Assembly (NCBI RefSeq): GCF_025961225.1
Contig: NZ_JAOQNG010000001.1
Coordinates: forward strand, 843,001-907,000
Length of the DNA: 64,000 bases
Source of the DNA: Azospirillum canadense
GTDB taxonomy: Bacteria > Pseudomonadota > Alphaproteobacteria > Azospirillales > Azospirillaceae
Direction: 5' to 3'
Below the pieces are notes generated by a model. The model worked only from the letters and a program-made list of their open reading frames with translations. It ran no database searches and was not told the origin of the DNA. Shown here one piece after another: positions 26,191 through 34,012 of this stretch. Each line of letters begins with the position of its first letter. The first letter of the stretch is position 1. The translations under genes were made by a program, and so were the position numbers.

Positions 26191-26612
26191 TGGGTCAGCA
26201 CCCGGCTCTTCTTGGTCCGGTTGCCTTCCAGGTCCTCTTCCTCGTCGTCGGAAACCTGATACGGCTTCCCGACGTAGAAGGCGTTGCAGCGTTTGCCGCC
26301 GGACAGGCGGGTCAGCCCGGCCTCCCACTCCTGCCCCTTGGGACCGAGGATGCGCAGCTTCAGCTGGTTGACCAGCGGGAAGATCTGGAACCCCTCCATG
26401 GTGACCGACTCACCCTTTTCGGAGAAGACGTCCTGGCCCAGCGTCAAGGTCTTGCCGGCGATCTCCAGCGTCACGTCCTGGGCCCAGGGGCATCCGCCGC
26501 CACCGCCGGCCGCCTTCTCGTTGGCGAGGGCCGTCCCCGGTGCGGTCGTGGCGACCGCCGAGACGAGCGCGCAGGTCAAAGCCAGAGCACAAACGTTCAC
26601 GCGCCGATCCAT
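26187..26612 (-). CDS. exported protein of unknown function
   Basis: 141 residues from ATG 26612. The first 28 residues are a Sec signal, RRVNVCALALTCALVSAV...APGTALA, with predicted cleavage after ALA. The mature part is small and possibly disulphide-linked (cysteines in GGCPWAQ and KRCNAFY) and beta-rich: VTLEIAGKTLTLGQDVFS, VTMEGFQIFPLV, LKLRILGP. The C-terminus is acidic then basic (DDEEEDLEGNRTKKS). No family recognised. ATG 26636 would add eight residues before the signal. Convergent with the TIGR02444 gene. Confidence 0.7.
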   Translation of the reverse strand: MDRRVNVCALALTCALVSAVATTAPGTALANEKAAGGGGGCPWAQDVTLEIAGKTLTLGQDVFSEKGESVTMEGFQIFPLVNQLKLRILGPKGQEWEAGLTRLSGGKRCNAFYVGKPYQVSDDEEEDLEGNRTKKSRVLTH

Positions 26613-26773
26613 CGCGAAAAACACCCACCGTCCCATGATCCGTCGGAGGAGCATATTTGCTGCGTCTGCGTAAGGCAACGCGGAGGATGTTCGAAGCAGG
26701 GTTGCACTTTCGGCTAGGCTGGATTGCCGGCTAAGCTAATCCGGTTTCCGTAGGTCAAGGATCCGCGTCTCCC

Positions 26774-28561
26774 ATGGCGACCATCACCGAGGCCCTTCTG
26801 GCGGCCGTCGATCACCACCAGGCCGGCCGCCTGAACGAGGCCGCGACGCTGTACGCCCGCATCCTGGAGGCCGATCCGGAGCAGCCGGACGCCGCCCAGC
26901 TGCTGGGCGTGCTGTACGCACAGGCCGGCCACGCCGCGAAAGGGGTGGGGCTGCTCCGCCGGTCGCTGGCTTCGCGGCCGGATTCCGCGGGTGGCCAGTC
27001 GAACCTCGGCGGCGCGCTGCACAGCCTGGGCGACGCGGCCGGCGCGGAGGACGCGTTCCGCCGCGCCTTGCGGCTCGACCCCGGCTTGGCCGACGCCCAC
27101 GCCAGCCGGGCCGGCGCCCTGCGCGCGCTGGGCCGGGCGGGGGAGGGCGCCGCGTCGGCCGCCCGCGCCCTGGCGCTCGACCCGATTCACGCCGAGGCGC
27201 TGGCGAACCGCGCTGATTCGCTGCTCGCGCTGCGGCGGGCACCGGCCGCGGAGATGGCCGCCCGGCGCGCGCTGGCGGTTCGTCCGGCCTTTCCGGAGGC
27301 GCAGATGGCGCTGGGCTCCGCGCTGGCCGCGCAGCACCGCTGGGACGGGGCGGAGGTCGCCTACCGCGCCGCGCTGGCCTGCCGACCGCGCCTCGCCGAA
27401 GCTTGGGAGAATTTGGGCGCCTTGCTCGCCAAGCTCGGCCGCTTCGATGAGTCGCTGGCCGCCTTCGCGGAGGCCGAGGCCCTGCGCCCCGGTCCCTCCC
27501 TGTGGGCGGCGCGCGGCACGGCGCTGGTCGCCATGGCCCGCCCGGCGGAGGCGCTGGCCGACATCGACCGTGCGCTCGCCGCCCGGCCGCAGGACGCCGG
27601 CCTGCACTGGAACCGCGGCTTCGCCCGCCTGCTGGCCGGCGACTACGCGGGCGGCTGGCCGGAGTTCGACTGGCGCCGCCACGACCAGGGGGCGGAGCCG
27701 CCCTGGCGCACCTTCCCGCAGCCGACTTGGAGTGGACCAGGGGCGGGGGAGGACATCGCCGGGCGGACCATTCTGCTCTACGCGGAGCAGGGGCTGGGCG
27801 ACACGCTGCAGTTCATGCGCTACGTCCCGCTGGTCGCCGCACGCGGCGCCCGCGTGATCCTGGAGGTGCAGCCGCCGCTGCTGTCGGTTCTCGAAGGGAT
27901 GGAAGGGGCGGACCGGGTGATCGCGCGCGGCGATCCGCTGCCCCCCTTCGACCTGGAATGCCCGCTGATGAGCCTGCCGCGGGCGCTCGGCACCACGCTC
28001 GACCGCGTGCCGGCCGTGGTGCCCTACCTGCGTCCCGACCCCGTGCGCGCCGCCGCCTGGAAGGAGCGCCTCAGGGAAGGGGAGGGGCTGCGCGTCGGGC
28101 CAAGGGTGGGACTGGTCTGGGCGGGCAACCCGCGCTTTCCCGGCGACCGCCTGCGCTCCCCCCGGTTGGAGGGGCTGCGGCCGGTGCTCGACGTGCCGGG
28201 GGTGCGCTTCTTCGGCCTGCAGAAGGGACCGGGGCGCGAGGATCTGGAGGGGGCGCCGCTGCCGGCCGCCTTCACCGACCTGGGGCCGGAGATCGCCGAC
28301 TTCGCCGACACGGCGGCGATCATGGCGAACCTGGACCTGGTGATCTCCTCCTGCACCGGGCCGGCCCATCTGGCCGGGGCGCTGGGCGTGCCGCTGTGGG
28401 TGGTGCTGCCCTTTTCGCCGGACTGGCGCTGGCTGCTCGACCGCCAGGACAGCCCCTGGTACCCGACCGCCCGCCTGTTCCGCCAGGACCGGGTCGGCGA
28501 CTGGCGCACCGTCGCCGGCCGCGTGGCCGAGGCGTTGCGGGGCTTTACGCCTTCAGCGTGA
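26774..28561 (+). CDS. TPR protein with glycosyltransferase-9-like C-terminal domain
   Basis: 595 residues. Residues about 1-290 are a run of tetratricopeptide repeats (patterns such as AAQLLGVLYAQAGHAAKGV, AFRRALRLDPGLADAHAS). From about 330 a GT-B-like domain follows: ILLYAEQGLGDTLQFMRYVPL, VGLVWAGNPRFPGDR, and ANLDLVISSCTGPAHLAGALGVPLWVVLP, the donor-site end typical of GT9/heptosyltransferase-like folds. Such fusions are often found by flagellin or hook genes in Alphaproteobacteria. Its 3' end overlaps the convergent flagellar hook gene by 17 bp, so protein glycosylation of a flagellar component is a reasonable hypothesis. Substrate unknown. Confidence 0.86.
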   Translation: MATITEALLAAVDHHQAGRLNEAATLYARILEADPEQPDAAQLLGVLYAQAGHAAKGVGLLRRSLASRPDSAGGQSNLGGALHSLGDAAGAEDAFRRALRLDPGLADAHASRAGALRALGRAGEGAASAARALALDPIHAEALANRADSLLALRRAPAAEMAARRALAVRPAFPEAQMALGSALAAQHRWDGAEVAYRAALACRPRLAEAWENLGALLAKLGRFDESLAAFAEAEALRPGPSLWAARGTALVAMARPAEALADIDRALAARPQDAGLHWNRGFARLLAGDYAGGWPEFDWRRHDQGAEPPWRTFPQPTWSGPGAGEDIAGRTILLYAEQGLGDTLQFMRYVPLVAARGARVILEVQPPLLSVLEGMEGADRVIARGDPLPPFDLECPLMSLPRALGTTLDRVPAVVPYLRPDPVRAAAWKERLREGEGLRVGPRVGLVWAGNPRFPGDRLRSPRLEGLRPVLDVPGVRFFGLQKGPGREDLEGAPLPAAFTDLGPEIADFADTAAIMANLDLVISSCTGPAHLAGALGVPLWVVLPFSPDWRWLLDRQDSPWYPTARLFRQDRVGDWRTVAGRVAEALRGFTPSA

Positions 28562-29921
28562 GGGTCGTTTGCGTCATCTCGTCGGCGGTGGACACCAGCT
28601 TCGACGCGGCCGAGTAGGTGCGCTGGGCCTGGATCAGCGTGGTGAACTGGCTTTCGATGTTGACGTTGGAGCCCTCGACGCTGTTGTTGTTCAGGCTGGC
28701 GCCGGCCGTCGTGTTGCCGGTCTTGCCGTCGCCGGAGGGGCTGCCGAAGGCGGCCAGCTTGATGGCGCCCGACTCGGTGGTCGCCCGGAAGGATGTGCCG
28801 GACAGGTTCTCCAAATCCTGCGGATTCGCGACGAGCGCGTCGGGCACATGGTAGAGGTAGCGCTGCCGCCCGCCGGCAAAGTTCGCGGCAACATAGCCGT
28901 CGGAGGTCAGTTCGGCGCCCTGGTAACTGCCGGCCGCGATGCCGTTCTGGCTCGACCGGGTGCCGATGTCCATGTCGGCGATGCTGGTGACCGAATCGTC
29001 CGGCTTGCCGTAGGTGCCGAGGTCCACCGAGATCGGCCCGAAATTGCCGCCGGGGTTGATGCCCATGGACAGCTTGCTGCCGTTGGCCCCCCCGGTCAGG
29101 ACGCCGCTGCGGTCGAAGGTCATGCTGCCCATCGGCTGCCACGTGGCCGGGTCGCTGGCCTTCACCGAGCCGACCGCCTGGCCGTCCGCCCCGACGGTGC
29201 CGGCGTTGTAGACCTTCCAGGTCGTGCTGCCGTCCTCCGCCAGGCCCGACTTCATGAAGCGCAGCGTGGTGGTGCCCGCCGTCCCGCTCTTGTCGATCAG
29301 GTTCAGCGTGGCCCCGGTCGTGTTGGCCAGCGTCGGCGACGCTGCGACCGCCTGGGCCGTCGGCAGGTTCATGGCCAGCGACGCCTGGGTCGTCGCCTCG
29401 TGGTAGTCGGTCAGCCCCTTCAGCGAAACGGGCGTCAGGCCGGACGTGCTGCCGATGGTCGCCGACGGGTTGTTCGGGTCGATCTTGAATCCCATCAACG
29501 CCTTGCCGGCGTTGTTGACCAGATAGCCGTCCTTGTCCTTCGAGAAGTCGCCGGCACGCGTCAGCTCGACGTTCGAATCCGACGGGGCTCCGCTGCCGGT
29601 CGTGGTCCCCGCGGTGCCGTTGAGGAAATCGATGTCCTGGACGACGAAGTAGCCGTTGCCGAGAATCGACGCGTTCGTCGTCACCCCGGTCTGGCTGGTC
29701 GTGCCGGCGCGGTTGTCCAGCCGGTTGTAGGCACGTACGCCCGACCCCGGGTCGCCGACGTTGCTGGACCGGTCCTTCAGGAAGACGTCGTCGAACTGCG
29801 TCTCCGTGGCCTTGTAGCCGGTCGTCGTCGCGTTCGCGATGTTGGACGAAATGGAGCCGAGCGCACGGCTCTGCGCCGTCAGCCCAAGCACGCCATTGTT
29901 CAGGATCGTGGTGATGCCCAT
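28545..29921 (-). CDS. flgE: flagellar hook protein
   Basis: 458 residues. The N-terminus GVLGLTAQSRALGSISSNIANATTTGYKA is the conserved axial-protein rod/hook motif (NxxNxxTxGYK) and LGNGYFVV follows. The end, TTLIQAQRTYSAASKLVSTADEM, is the C-terminal coiled-coil segment of FlgE/FlgF/FlgG proteins. The length and middle domain match FlgE, the hook subunit; FlgG is normally about 260 residues. A sigma-54 promoter (29967-29981) lies about 46 bp upstream and GGAAGGAC is the ribosome site. No other flagellar gene is next to it here, so it is a detached hook gene. Confidence 0.9.
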   Translation of the reverse strand: MGITTILNNGVLGLTAQSRALGSISSNIANATTTGYKATETQFDDVFLKDRSSNVGDPGSGVRAYNRLDNRAGTTSQTGVTTNASILGNGYFVVQDIDFLNGTAGTTTGSGAPSDSNVELTRAGDFSKDKDGYLVNNAGKALMGFKIDPNNPSATIGSTSGLTPVSLKGLTDYHEATTQASLAMNLPTAQAVAASPTLANTTGATLNLIDKSGTAGTTTLRFMKSGLAEDGSTTWKVYNAGTVGADGQAVGSVKASDPATWQPMGSMTFDRSGVLTGGANGSKLSMGINPGGNFGPISVDLGTYGKPDDSVTSIADMDIGTRSSQNGIAAGSYQGAELTSDGYVAANFAGGRQRYLYHVPDALVANPQDLENLSGTSFRATTESGAIKLAAFGSPSGDGKTGNTTAGASLNNNSVEGSNVNIESQFTTLIQAQRTYSAASKLVSTADEMTQTTLTLKA

Positions 29922-29966
29922 GGTCCGGCCGTCCTTCCTCGCGGAATCCGATTCGGCCGGTGTAAA

Positions 29967-29981
29967 GCAACAGGCGTGCCA
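29967..29981 (-). promoter_or_regulatory. sigma-54 promoter upstream of flgE
   Basis: On the minus strand the sequence reads TGGCAC-GCCTG-TTGC followed by TTT, a full match to the -24/-12 consensus TGGCAC-N5-TTGC. The TTGC end is 46 bp before the flgE ATG, a normal distance. Flagellar hook genes are classically RpoN-dependent with an enhancer-binding activator. Confidence 0.85.
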
Positions 29982-30054
29982 GTCGTTTTGGCCGCCGGAT
30001 CACGCGTTTGAGGGGGGATGAGAAGCGGGGGAATGGGCAGAATTTTCCCCCGCC

Positions 30055-30071
30055 GGGGGCTTGGAGCCCCC
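30055..30071. other. G/C hairpin after the carbonic anhydrase gene
   Basis: gggggct (30055-30061) and agccccc (30065-30071) form a perfect 7-bp stem with a 3-nt loop, 20 bp after the minus-strand stop of the carbonic anhydrase gene. No T-run follows on that strand, so termination by this hairpin is only possible. Confidence 0.4.
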
Positions 30072-30090
30072 TCCTAGGAAAGAACGGCCC

Positions 30091-30783
30091 TTATTCGACC
30101 GGCAAAAAGACCCCGGTCTTCGGGTCGATGGCCCAGAGGTCGCCGCTGTCCAGGTCGAACCACCAGCCGTGCAGTTCCAGGTCGCCCGCCTCCACCTTCT
30201 CGCGCACGAAGGGGAAGCTCATCAGGTTGTCGACGGACGTGCGGACGGCCGCGCGCTCCACCACGCCGGGGTTCTGCTGCAGCCGGTCCAGCTCCGCCTT
30301 GCGGCGCTCCTCGTCGGTGTCCGTGCTGGGAAGCGGGACGTAGGGGTCGAGCGCCGCGCTGGCGATGGACACCCAGGGCGACACGAAGTCGTTCTGGTCC
30401 GGGGTGCCGGCGCGCAGGCGGATCAGCCCCTGGATGCCGCCGCAGAAGGCGTGGCCCAGCACGATCACGTGCCCGACGTTCAGCACGCGCACCGCGTATT
30501 CAATGGCAGCGGAGGTGCCGTGGTAGGCGCCGTCGGGCTGGTAGGGCGGCACGAGGTTGGCGACGTTGCGCACCACGAACATCTCGCCCGGCTCCGCCTG
30601 GGTCAGCAGCGCAGGGTCGACGCGGCTGTCGGAGCAGCCGATCATCAGGATCTTCGGCTTCTGCCCTTCCTCGACCAGCTGGCGCATGTTCTCGGGCCGG
30701 CGCTCGTAATAGCGGGCGCGAAAGCCCTTGATGCCGGCCAAAAGCTGACGGATGGGAACTTCCCGGTCGCTGTTGTTCATCAT
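30091..30783 (-). CDS. beta-carbonic anhydrase
   Basis: 230 residues from ATG 30783, which has GAGGA about 10 nt upstream; longer in-frame starts (up to 30858) lack a ribosome site. CSDSRVDP carries the first zinc cysteine and the Asp-Arg dyad, and VLGHAFCGGIQGL carries the histidine and second cysteine. The C-terminal PLPSTDTDEERRKAELDRLQQNPG and DLELHGWWFDLDSGDL are typical of the beta class. The enzyme interconverts CO2 and bicarbonate in the cytosol and helps supply carboxylases. It is 80 bp from UbiX on the same strand. Confidence 0.95.
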   Translation of the reverse strand: MMNNSDREVPIRQLLAGIKGFRARYYERRPENMRQLVEEGQKPKILMIGCSDSRVDPALLTQAEPGEMFVVRNVANLVPPYQPDGAYHGTSAAIEYAVRVLNVGHVIVLGHAFCGGIQGLIRLRAGTPDQNDFVSPWVSIASAALDPYVPLPSTDTDEERRKAELDRLQQNPGVVERAAVRTSVDNLMSFPFVREKVEAGDLELHGWWFDLDSGDLWAIDPKTGVFLPVE

Positions 30784-30864
30784 GGTACGGACATCCTCGC
30801 ACGTGCCGGCCGAACCGGACTTCCCCAATTCAGACATTAACAGTGCGGTATAGCCCACGCCGGC

Positions 30865-31452
30865 CTAGGTTTCTAGAACCTCCGTTTGCTCGCCCCAGCG
30901 CCGCACGATTCCGGCGTCCAGCCCGAACAGGTCCAGCGCTCGGCCGACCGCGTGGTCCACCAAGTCGTCAATGCTCCGCGGCTTGGCGTAGAAGGCCGGC
31001 ACCGGCGGCGCGATGACGGCACCCATCTCCGCCAGCTGCGTCATCGTGCGCAGGTGGCCGAGGTGCAGCGGAGTCTCCCGCACCATCAGCACCAGCGGAC
31101 GGCGTTCCTTCAGCGTCACGTCGGCGGCGCGGGTCAGCAGGGTGGAGGTCACGCCCGTGGCGATCTCGCTCATGGTGCGGACGGAGCAGGGGGCGACGAT
31201 CATGCCCATACAGCGGAAGCTGCCGCTGGCGATGGCCGCGCCGATGTCGGCGGCGGCGTAGGACACGTCGGCCATCGCCCGCAGCTCCGCGACCTTCAGC
31301 TCAGTCTCGTGGGCGAGCGTCACCTCCGCCGAGCGGCTGACGACGAGATGCGATTCGACGCCGATTCGGCGCAGCGCGGCCAGCAGCCGGATGCCCAGGA
31401 CGCTGCCCGAGGCTCCACTGATGCCGACGACAAGGCGGGAGGGATGGCTCAT
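30865..31452 (-). CDS. ubiX: flavin prenyltransferase UbiX
   Basis: 195 residues. RLVVGISGASGSVLGIRLL is the FMN-binding start; VVSRSAEVTLAHET, SGSFRCMGMIVAPCSVRTMSEIATG and RPLVLMVRETPLHLGHLRTM are the family's diagnostic blocks. UbiX attaches dimethylallyl phosphate to FMN to make prenylated FMN, the cofactor of the UbiD decarboxylases, mainly for ubiquinone synthesis. UbiD is not in the window. The start ATG 31452 is the only one that begins with the Rossmann strand. Downstream of a dispersed repeat and upstream of the carbonic anhydrase gene. Confidence 0.95.
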   Translation of the reverse strand: MSHPSRLVVGISGASGSVLGIRLLAALRRIGVESHLVVSRSAEVTLAHETELKVAELRAMADVSYAAADIGAAIASGSFRCMGMIVAPCSVRTMSEIATGVTSTLLTRAADVTLKERRPLVLMVRETPLHLGHLRTMTQLAEMGAVIAPPVPAFYAKPRSIDDLVDHAVGRALDLFGLDAGIVRRWGEQTEVLET

Positions 31453-31505
31453 AGCCGAGATCTAGCGCGGCGCGGTGGCCGCGTCCAGGGAGAGGGAACC
31501 TGTGG

Positions 31506-31668
31506 CCCCCTCCCTAACCCTCCCTCGCTGCCGCGGTGGAGGGAACGTGGGCAAAGCGACGGCAATCCCCTCCACCGCCAACGCTCTTGCGCAAACCGAA
31601 GGTTTGCGCTGACGCGGCAGGCGGACCTTCAGTCCGCCGAGAGCGGGGGAGGGCTAGGGAGGGGGCAG
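31506..31668. repeat. dispersed palindromic repeat (copy 2)
   Basis: Begins cccctccctaaccctccctc and ends gggggagggctagggaggggg, an inverted pair flanking inner hairpins (gcgcaaaccgaaggtttgcgc and ggcggaccttcagtccgcc). The inner hairpins also occur in the 61662 and 57868 copies. It fills the gap between UbiX and the DUF1013 gene. Confidence 0.85.
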
Positions 31669-31675
31669 ACGCGCC

Positions 31676-32296
31676 TCAGCGCGCCTCTTCCTGCTCCGAA
31701 TAGGGCGACTCGTCGCCGTAGCCGCCGTCCTCGCGGTCCTGCGCCTCGCGCTCTTCCGGGGTCAGGGGCACGCCGCCGCGGCGGACGGCGAGCGCCAGCG
31801 CCTCTTCCAACTCGCGCTGGGTACACAGGCCCAGCAGGACCGGGTTGCGCGGCTTGATGTTCGGGGCGTTCCAGTGCGACCGCTCGCGCACCGACGCAAT
31901 GGTCGGCTTGGTGGTGCCGATCAGACGGCAGAGCTGGGCGTCCGACAGTTCCGGATGGTGCTTCAGCAGCCAGGCGATGGCGTCGGGCTTGTCGCCGCGC
32001 TTGGTGATCGGGGTGTAGCGCGGGCCCTTGGACCGGGCGGCCGGCAACGGCAGGTCAGGGACCAGCAGCTTCAGGCGCAGGTCCTGGTTGCGTTCGCACC
32101 GCTCGATCTCGCCCTTGGTCAGCTGACCGTTGGCCACCGGGTCCAGCCCGACCATGCCGACTGCCACCTCGCCGTCGGCGATGGCCTGGACCTCCAGGGA
32201 ATGCAGACCGCAGAAAGCGGCGATCTGCTCGAAGGTCAAGGATGTGTTCTCGACCAGCCAGACGGCCGTCGCTTTCGGCATCAAGGGCAGTGCCAT
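31676..32296 (-). CDS. trcR: DUF1013 protein, TrcR-type cell-cycle regulator
   Basis: 206 residues; GAGGAGGGACG is directly upstream of ATG 32296. The whole DUF1013 landmark set is present: LPLMPKATAVWLVENTSLTFEQIA, the AFCGLHSLEVQAIADGE helix-turn segment, and ITKRGDKPDAIAWLLKHHPEL, GTTKPTIASVRERSHWN. Established knowledge: in Caulobacter and Sinorhizobium a DUF1013 protein (TrcR) tracks with RNA polymerase and controls the cell cycle; family membership here is what I see, and the same role is inferred. The C-terminus is acidic (EEREAQDREDG, ESPYSEQEE). Single gene with a repeat at its 3' side. Confidence 0.93.
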   Translation of the reverse strand: MALPLMPKATAVWLVENTSLTFEQIAAFCGLHSLEVQAIADGEVAVGMVGLDPVANGQLTKGEIERCERNQDLRLKLLVPDLPLPAARSKGPRYTPITKRGDKPDAIAWLLKHHPELSDAQLCRLIGTTKPTIASVRERSHWNAPNIKPRNPVLLGLCTQRELEEALALAVRRGGVPLTPEEREAQDREDGGYGDESPYSEQEEAR

Positions 32297-32605
32297 CGTC
32301 CCTCCTCACAACTCCACACCGACCCTACCCGCGGGCGGGTGGGCCGTTCGAAATCACTGTACCGGAAATTCCCCGGCTTCGCCCTCCATATAGGGCCGAA
32401 GCCGTTCTATGTAAGCGCGCCGGGGCAGGCGGCCGGGGAAGCCCCGGACGCCCATCCTCTGCTAACCATCTTGGCGAGCTTTAGCAAGCCTGCGGCGCGC
32501 GCCGCAAACAAGAATGACGGGAAAATCGTGGCCTATGCCGAAATTCCGGGCTGCGAAGCCCGGAATTTCCGTCGCCATGCAACCTTTCGCCGCGGGGGCG
32601 GCGCC
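32297..32605. other. gene-free interval with a strong hairpin
   Basis: About 310 bp with no supported gene. It holds a perfect 13-bp stem at 32540-32569 (gaaattccgggct-gcga-agcccggaatttc), 36 bp after the end of the quinone oxidoreductase on the minus strand, and the probable promoter of trcR near 32300-32400. No T-run follows the hairpin in either direction. Confidence 0.6.
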
Positions 32606-33613
32606 TTACGCCCCCACGGTCATGACGATCTTGCCGATGTGCGCGCTGGACTCCATCAGGGCGTGCGCCTCGGTCGCCTGCTCCAGCGTGAAAACCTTGT
32701 GGATGACCGGCTTGATGGAGCCGCCTTCCAGCAGCGGCCAGACCTTCTCGCGCAGCGCCTCAGCGATGCGGCCCTTTTCCGCCACCGGCCGGGCGCGGAG
32801 CGTGGAGCCGGTCAGGACCAGCCGCTTGGTCATCACCGGGAACATGTTGATGGACACCTTCGGCCCCTGGAGGAAGGCGATGGAGACGTGCCGCCCGTCC
32901 GGGGCCATGATCTCGATGTCGCGGGCGATGTAGTCGCCGCCGACCATGTCCAGCACCACATCCACGCCGCGCCCGCCGGTCTCCTGCTTGATGACGGCGA
33001 CGAAATCCTCGGTCTTGTAGTCGATGGCCCGGTCGGCGCCGAGATCCTGGCAGGCGCGGCACTTGTCGGCGCTGCCGGCGGTGGTGAAGACCTTCGCGCC
33101 GAAGGCTTTCGCCAGCTGGATCGCCGTGGTGCCGATGCCGCTGGACCCGCCGTGCACCAGCAGCGTCTCGCCGGGCTTCAGCGCGCCGCGCTCGAACACG
33201 TTGGTCCAGACCGTGAAGAAGGTCTCCGGCACCGCCGCCGCCTCGACCATGCCGAATCCCTTCGGCACGGGCAGAAGCTGCGGGGCGGGCACGACGCAGT
33301 ACTGGGCGTAGCCGCCGCCGGCCACCAGCGCGCAGACGGCGTCCTCGGCGGCCCAGCCCGTCACCCCTTCGCCCAGCGCCACGACGCGGCCGGCGATCTC
33401 CAGCCCCGGCAGGTCCGACGCGCCCGGCGGCGGGTCGTAGCGGCCCTGGCGCTGCAGCAAGTCCGGCCGGTTCACGCCGGCCGCCTCCACCGCCACTAGC
33501 ACCTCGCCGGGGCCGGGCACCGGGGCGGGGCGTTGCACGGCGCGCAGCACCTCCGGCCCGCCGGGCTGGGAAATCTCGATGCAGGTCATGCTGTCCGGCA
33601 GGGCGATGCCCAT
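32606..33613 (-). CDS. NAD(P)H-quinone oxidoreductase, zeta-crystallin type (PIG3-like)
   Basis: 335 residues from ATG 33613, which has GGGGAGAAACC upstream. MTCIEISQPGGPEVLRAVQRP and GEVLVAVEAAGVNRPDLLQRQGRY are the MDR/quinone oxidoreductase start; LVHGGSSGIGTTAIQLAKAFGAKVF is the NADPH-binding loop. No structural-zinc cysteine cluster is seen, which fits the quinone oxidoreductase class. The PEVLRA...NRPDLLQRQGxYxPPPGASD pattern and overall length match the PIG3/TIGR02824 type. It reduces quinones with NADPH. Monocistronic, facing DUF1192 across a divergent 130-bp region. Confidence 0.92.
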   Translation of the reverse strand: MGIALPDSMTCIEISQPGGPEVLRAVQRPAPVPGPGEVLVAVEAAGVNRPDLLQRQGRYDPPPGASDLPGLEIAGRVVALGEGVTGWAAEDAVCALVAGGGYAQYCVVPAPQLLPVPKGFGMVEAAAVPETFFTVWTNVFERGALKPGETLLVHGGSSGIGTTAIQLAKAFGAKVFTTAGSADKCRACQDLGADRAIDYKTEDFVAVIKQETGGRGVDVVLDMVGGDYIARDIEIMAPDGRHVSIAFLQGPKVSINMFPVMTKRLVLTGSTLRARPVAEKGRIAEALREKVWPLLEGGSIKPVIHKVFTLEQATEAHALMESSAHIGKIVMTVGA

Positions 33614-33746
33614 GGTTTCTCCCCTATTCTCGTTCGGTCGCTTGTTTCAGGTGTACTGTATACCCAAGCGTCGAAGGTAGATTTCCGCGACGGAACTGGC
33701 AAGGATGGGCGTCGAACGGCCCGCATCTTAGGTTGGGGGAAACAGC

Positions 33747-33935
33747 ATGGACATCGACGACCTGGAACCGCGCAAGGCCAAGCCTGCGCCCAAGGATCTC
33801 TCCAGCCTCGGCGTGGCGGAGCTGAAGGCCTACATCGCCGGCCTGGAGGCGGAGATCGAGCGCGCCCGCGCCGCCATCGCCGCGAAGGAAGCGCAGAAGA
33901 ACGCCGCCGAGGCCTTCTTCAAGAAGCCGTCCTGA
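33747..33935 (+). CDS. DUF1192 protein
   Basis: 62 residues. MDIDDLEPRKAKPAPKDLSSLGVAELKAYIAGLEAEI-type sequence: the DDLEPR start, LSxLSxxEL and the helix with EIERARAAIAAKEAQKNAAEAFFK are the DUF1192 signature. These alphaproteobacterial proteins are short amphipathic helices of unknown function, usually found alone, as here. GGGGGAAAC precedes the ATG. A clear terminator follows. Confidence 0.9.
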   Translation: MDIDDLEPRKAKPAPKDLSSLGVAELKAYIAGLEAEIERARAAIAAKEAQKNAAEAFFKKPS

Positions 33936-33952
33936 GGGTTGGCCCCGAAACG

Positions 33953-33996
33953 CGAAAAGGCCCCCTCCCGCGCCGTGGCGGAAGGGGGCCTCTTTC
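33953..33996. terminator. bidirectional intrinsic terminator
   Basis: gaaaaggccccctcccgc and gcggaagggggcctctttc pair with one internal mismatch around a 6-nt loop (33972-33977), with A-run and T-rich flanks. It sits between the converging DUF1192 and DUF2189 genes, so it can serve both strands. Confidence 0.8.
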
Positions 33997-34012
33997 CGAC
34001 CGATAATGTTGG

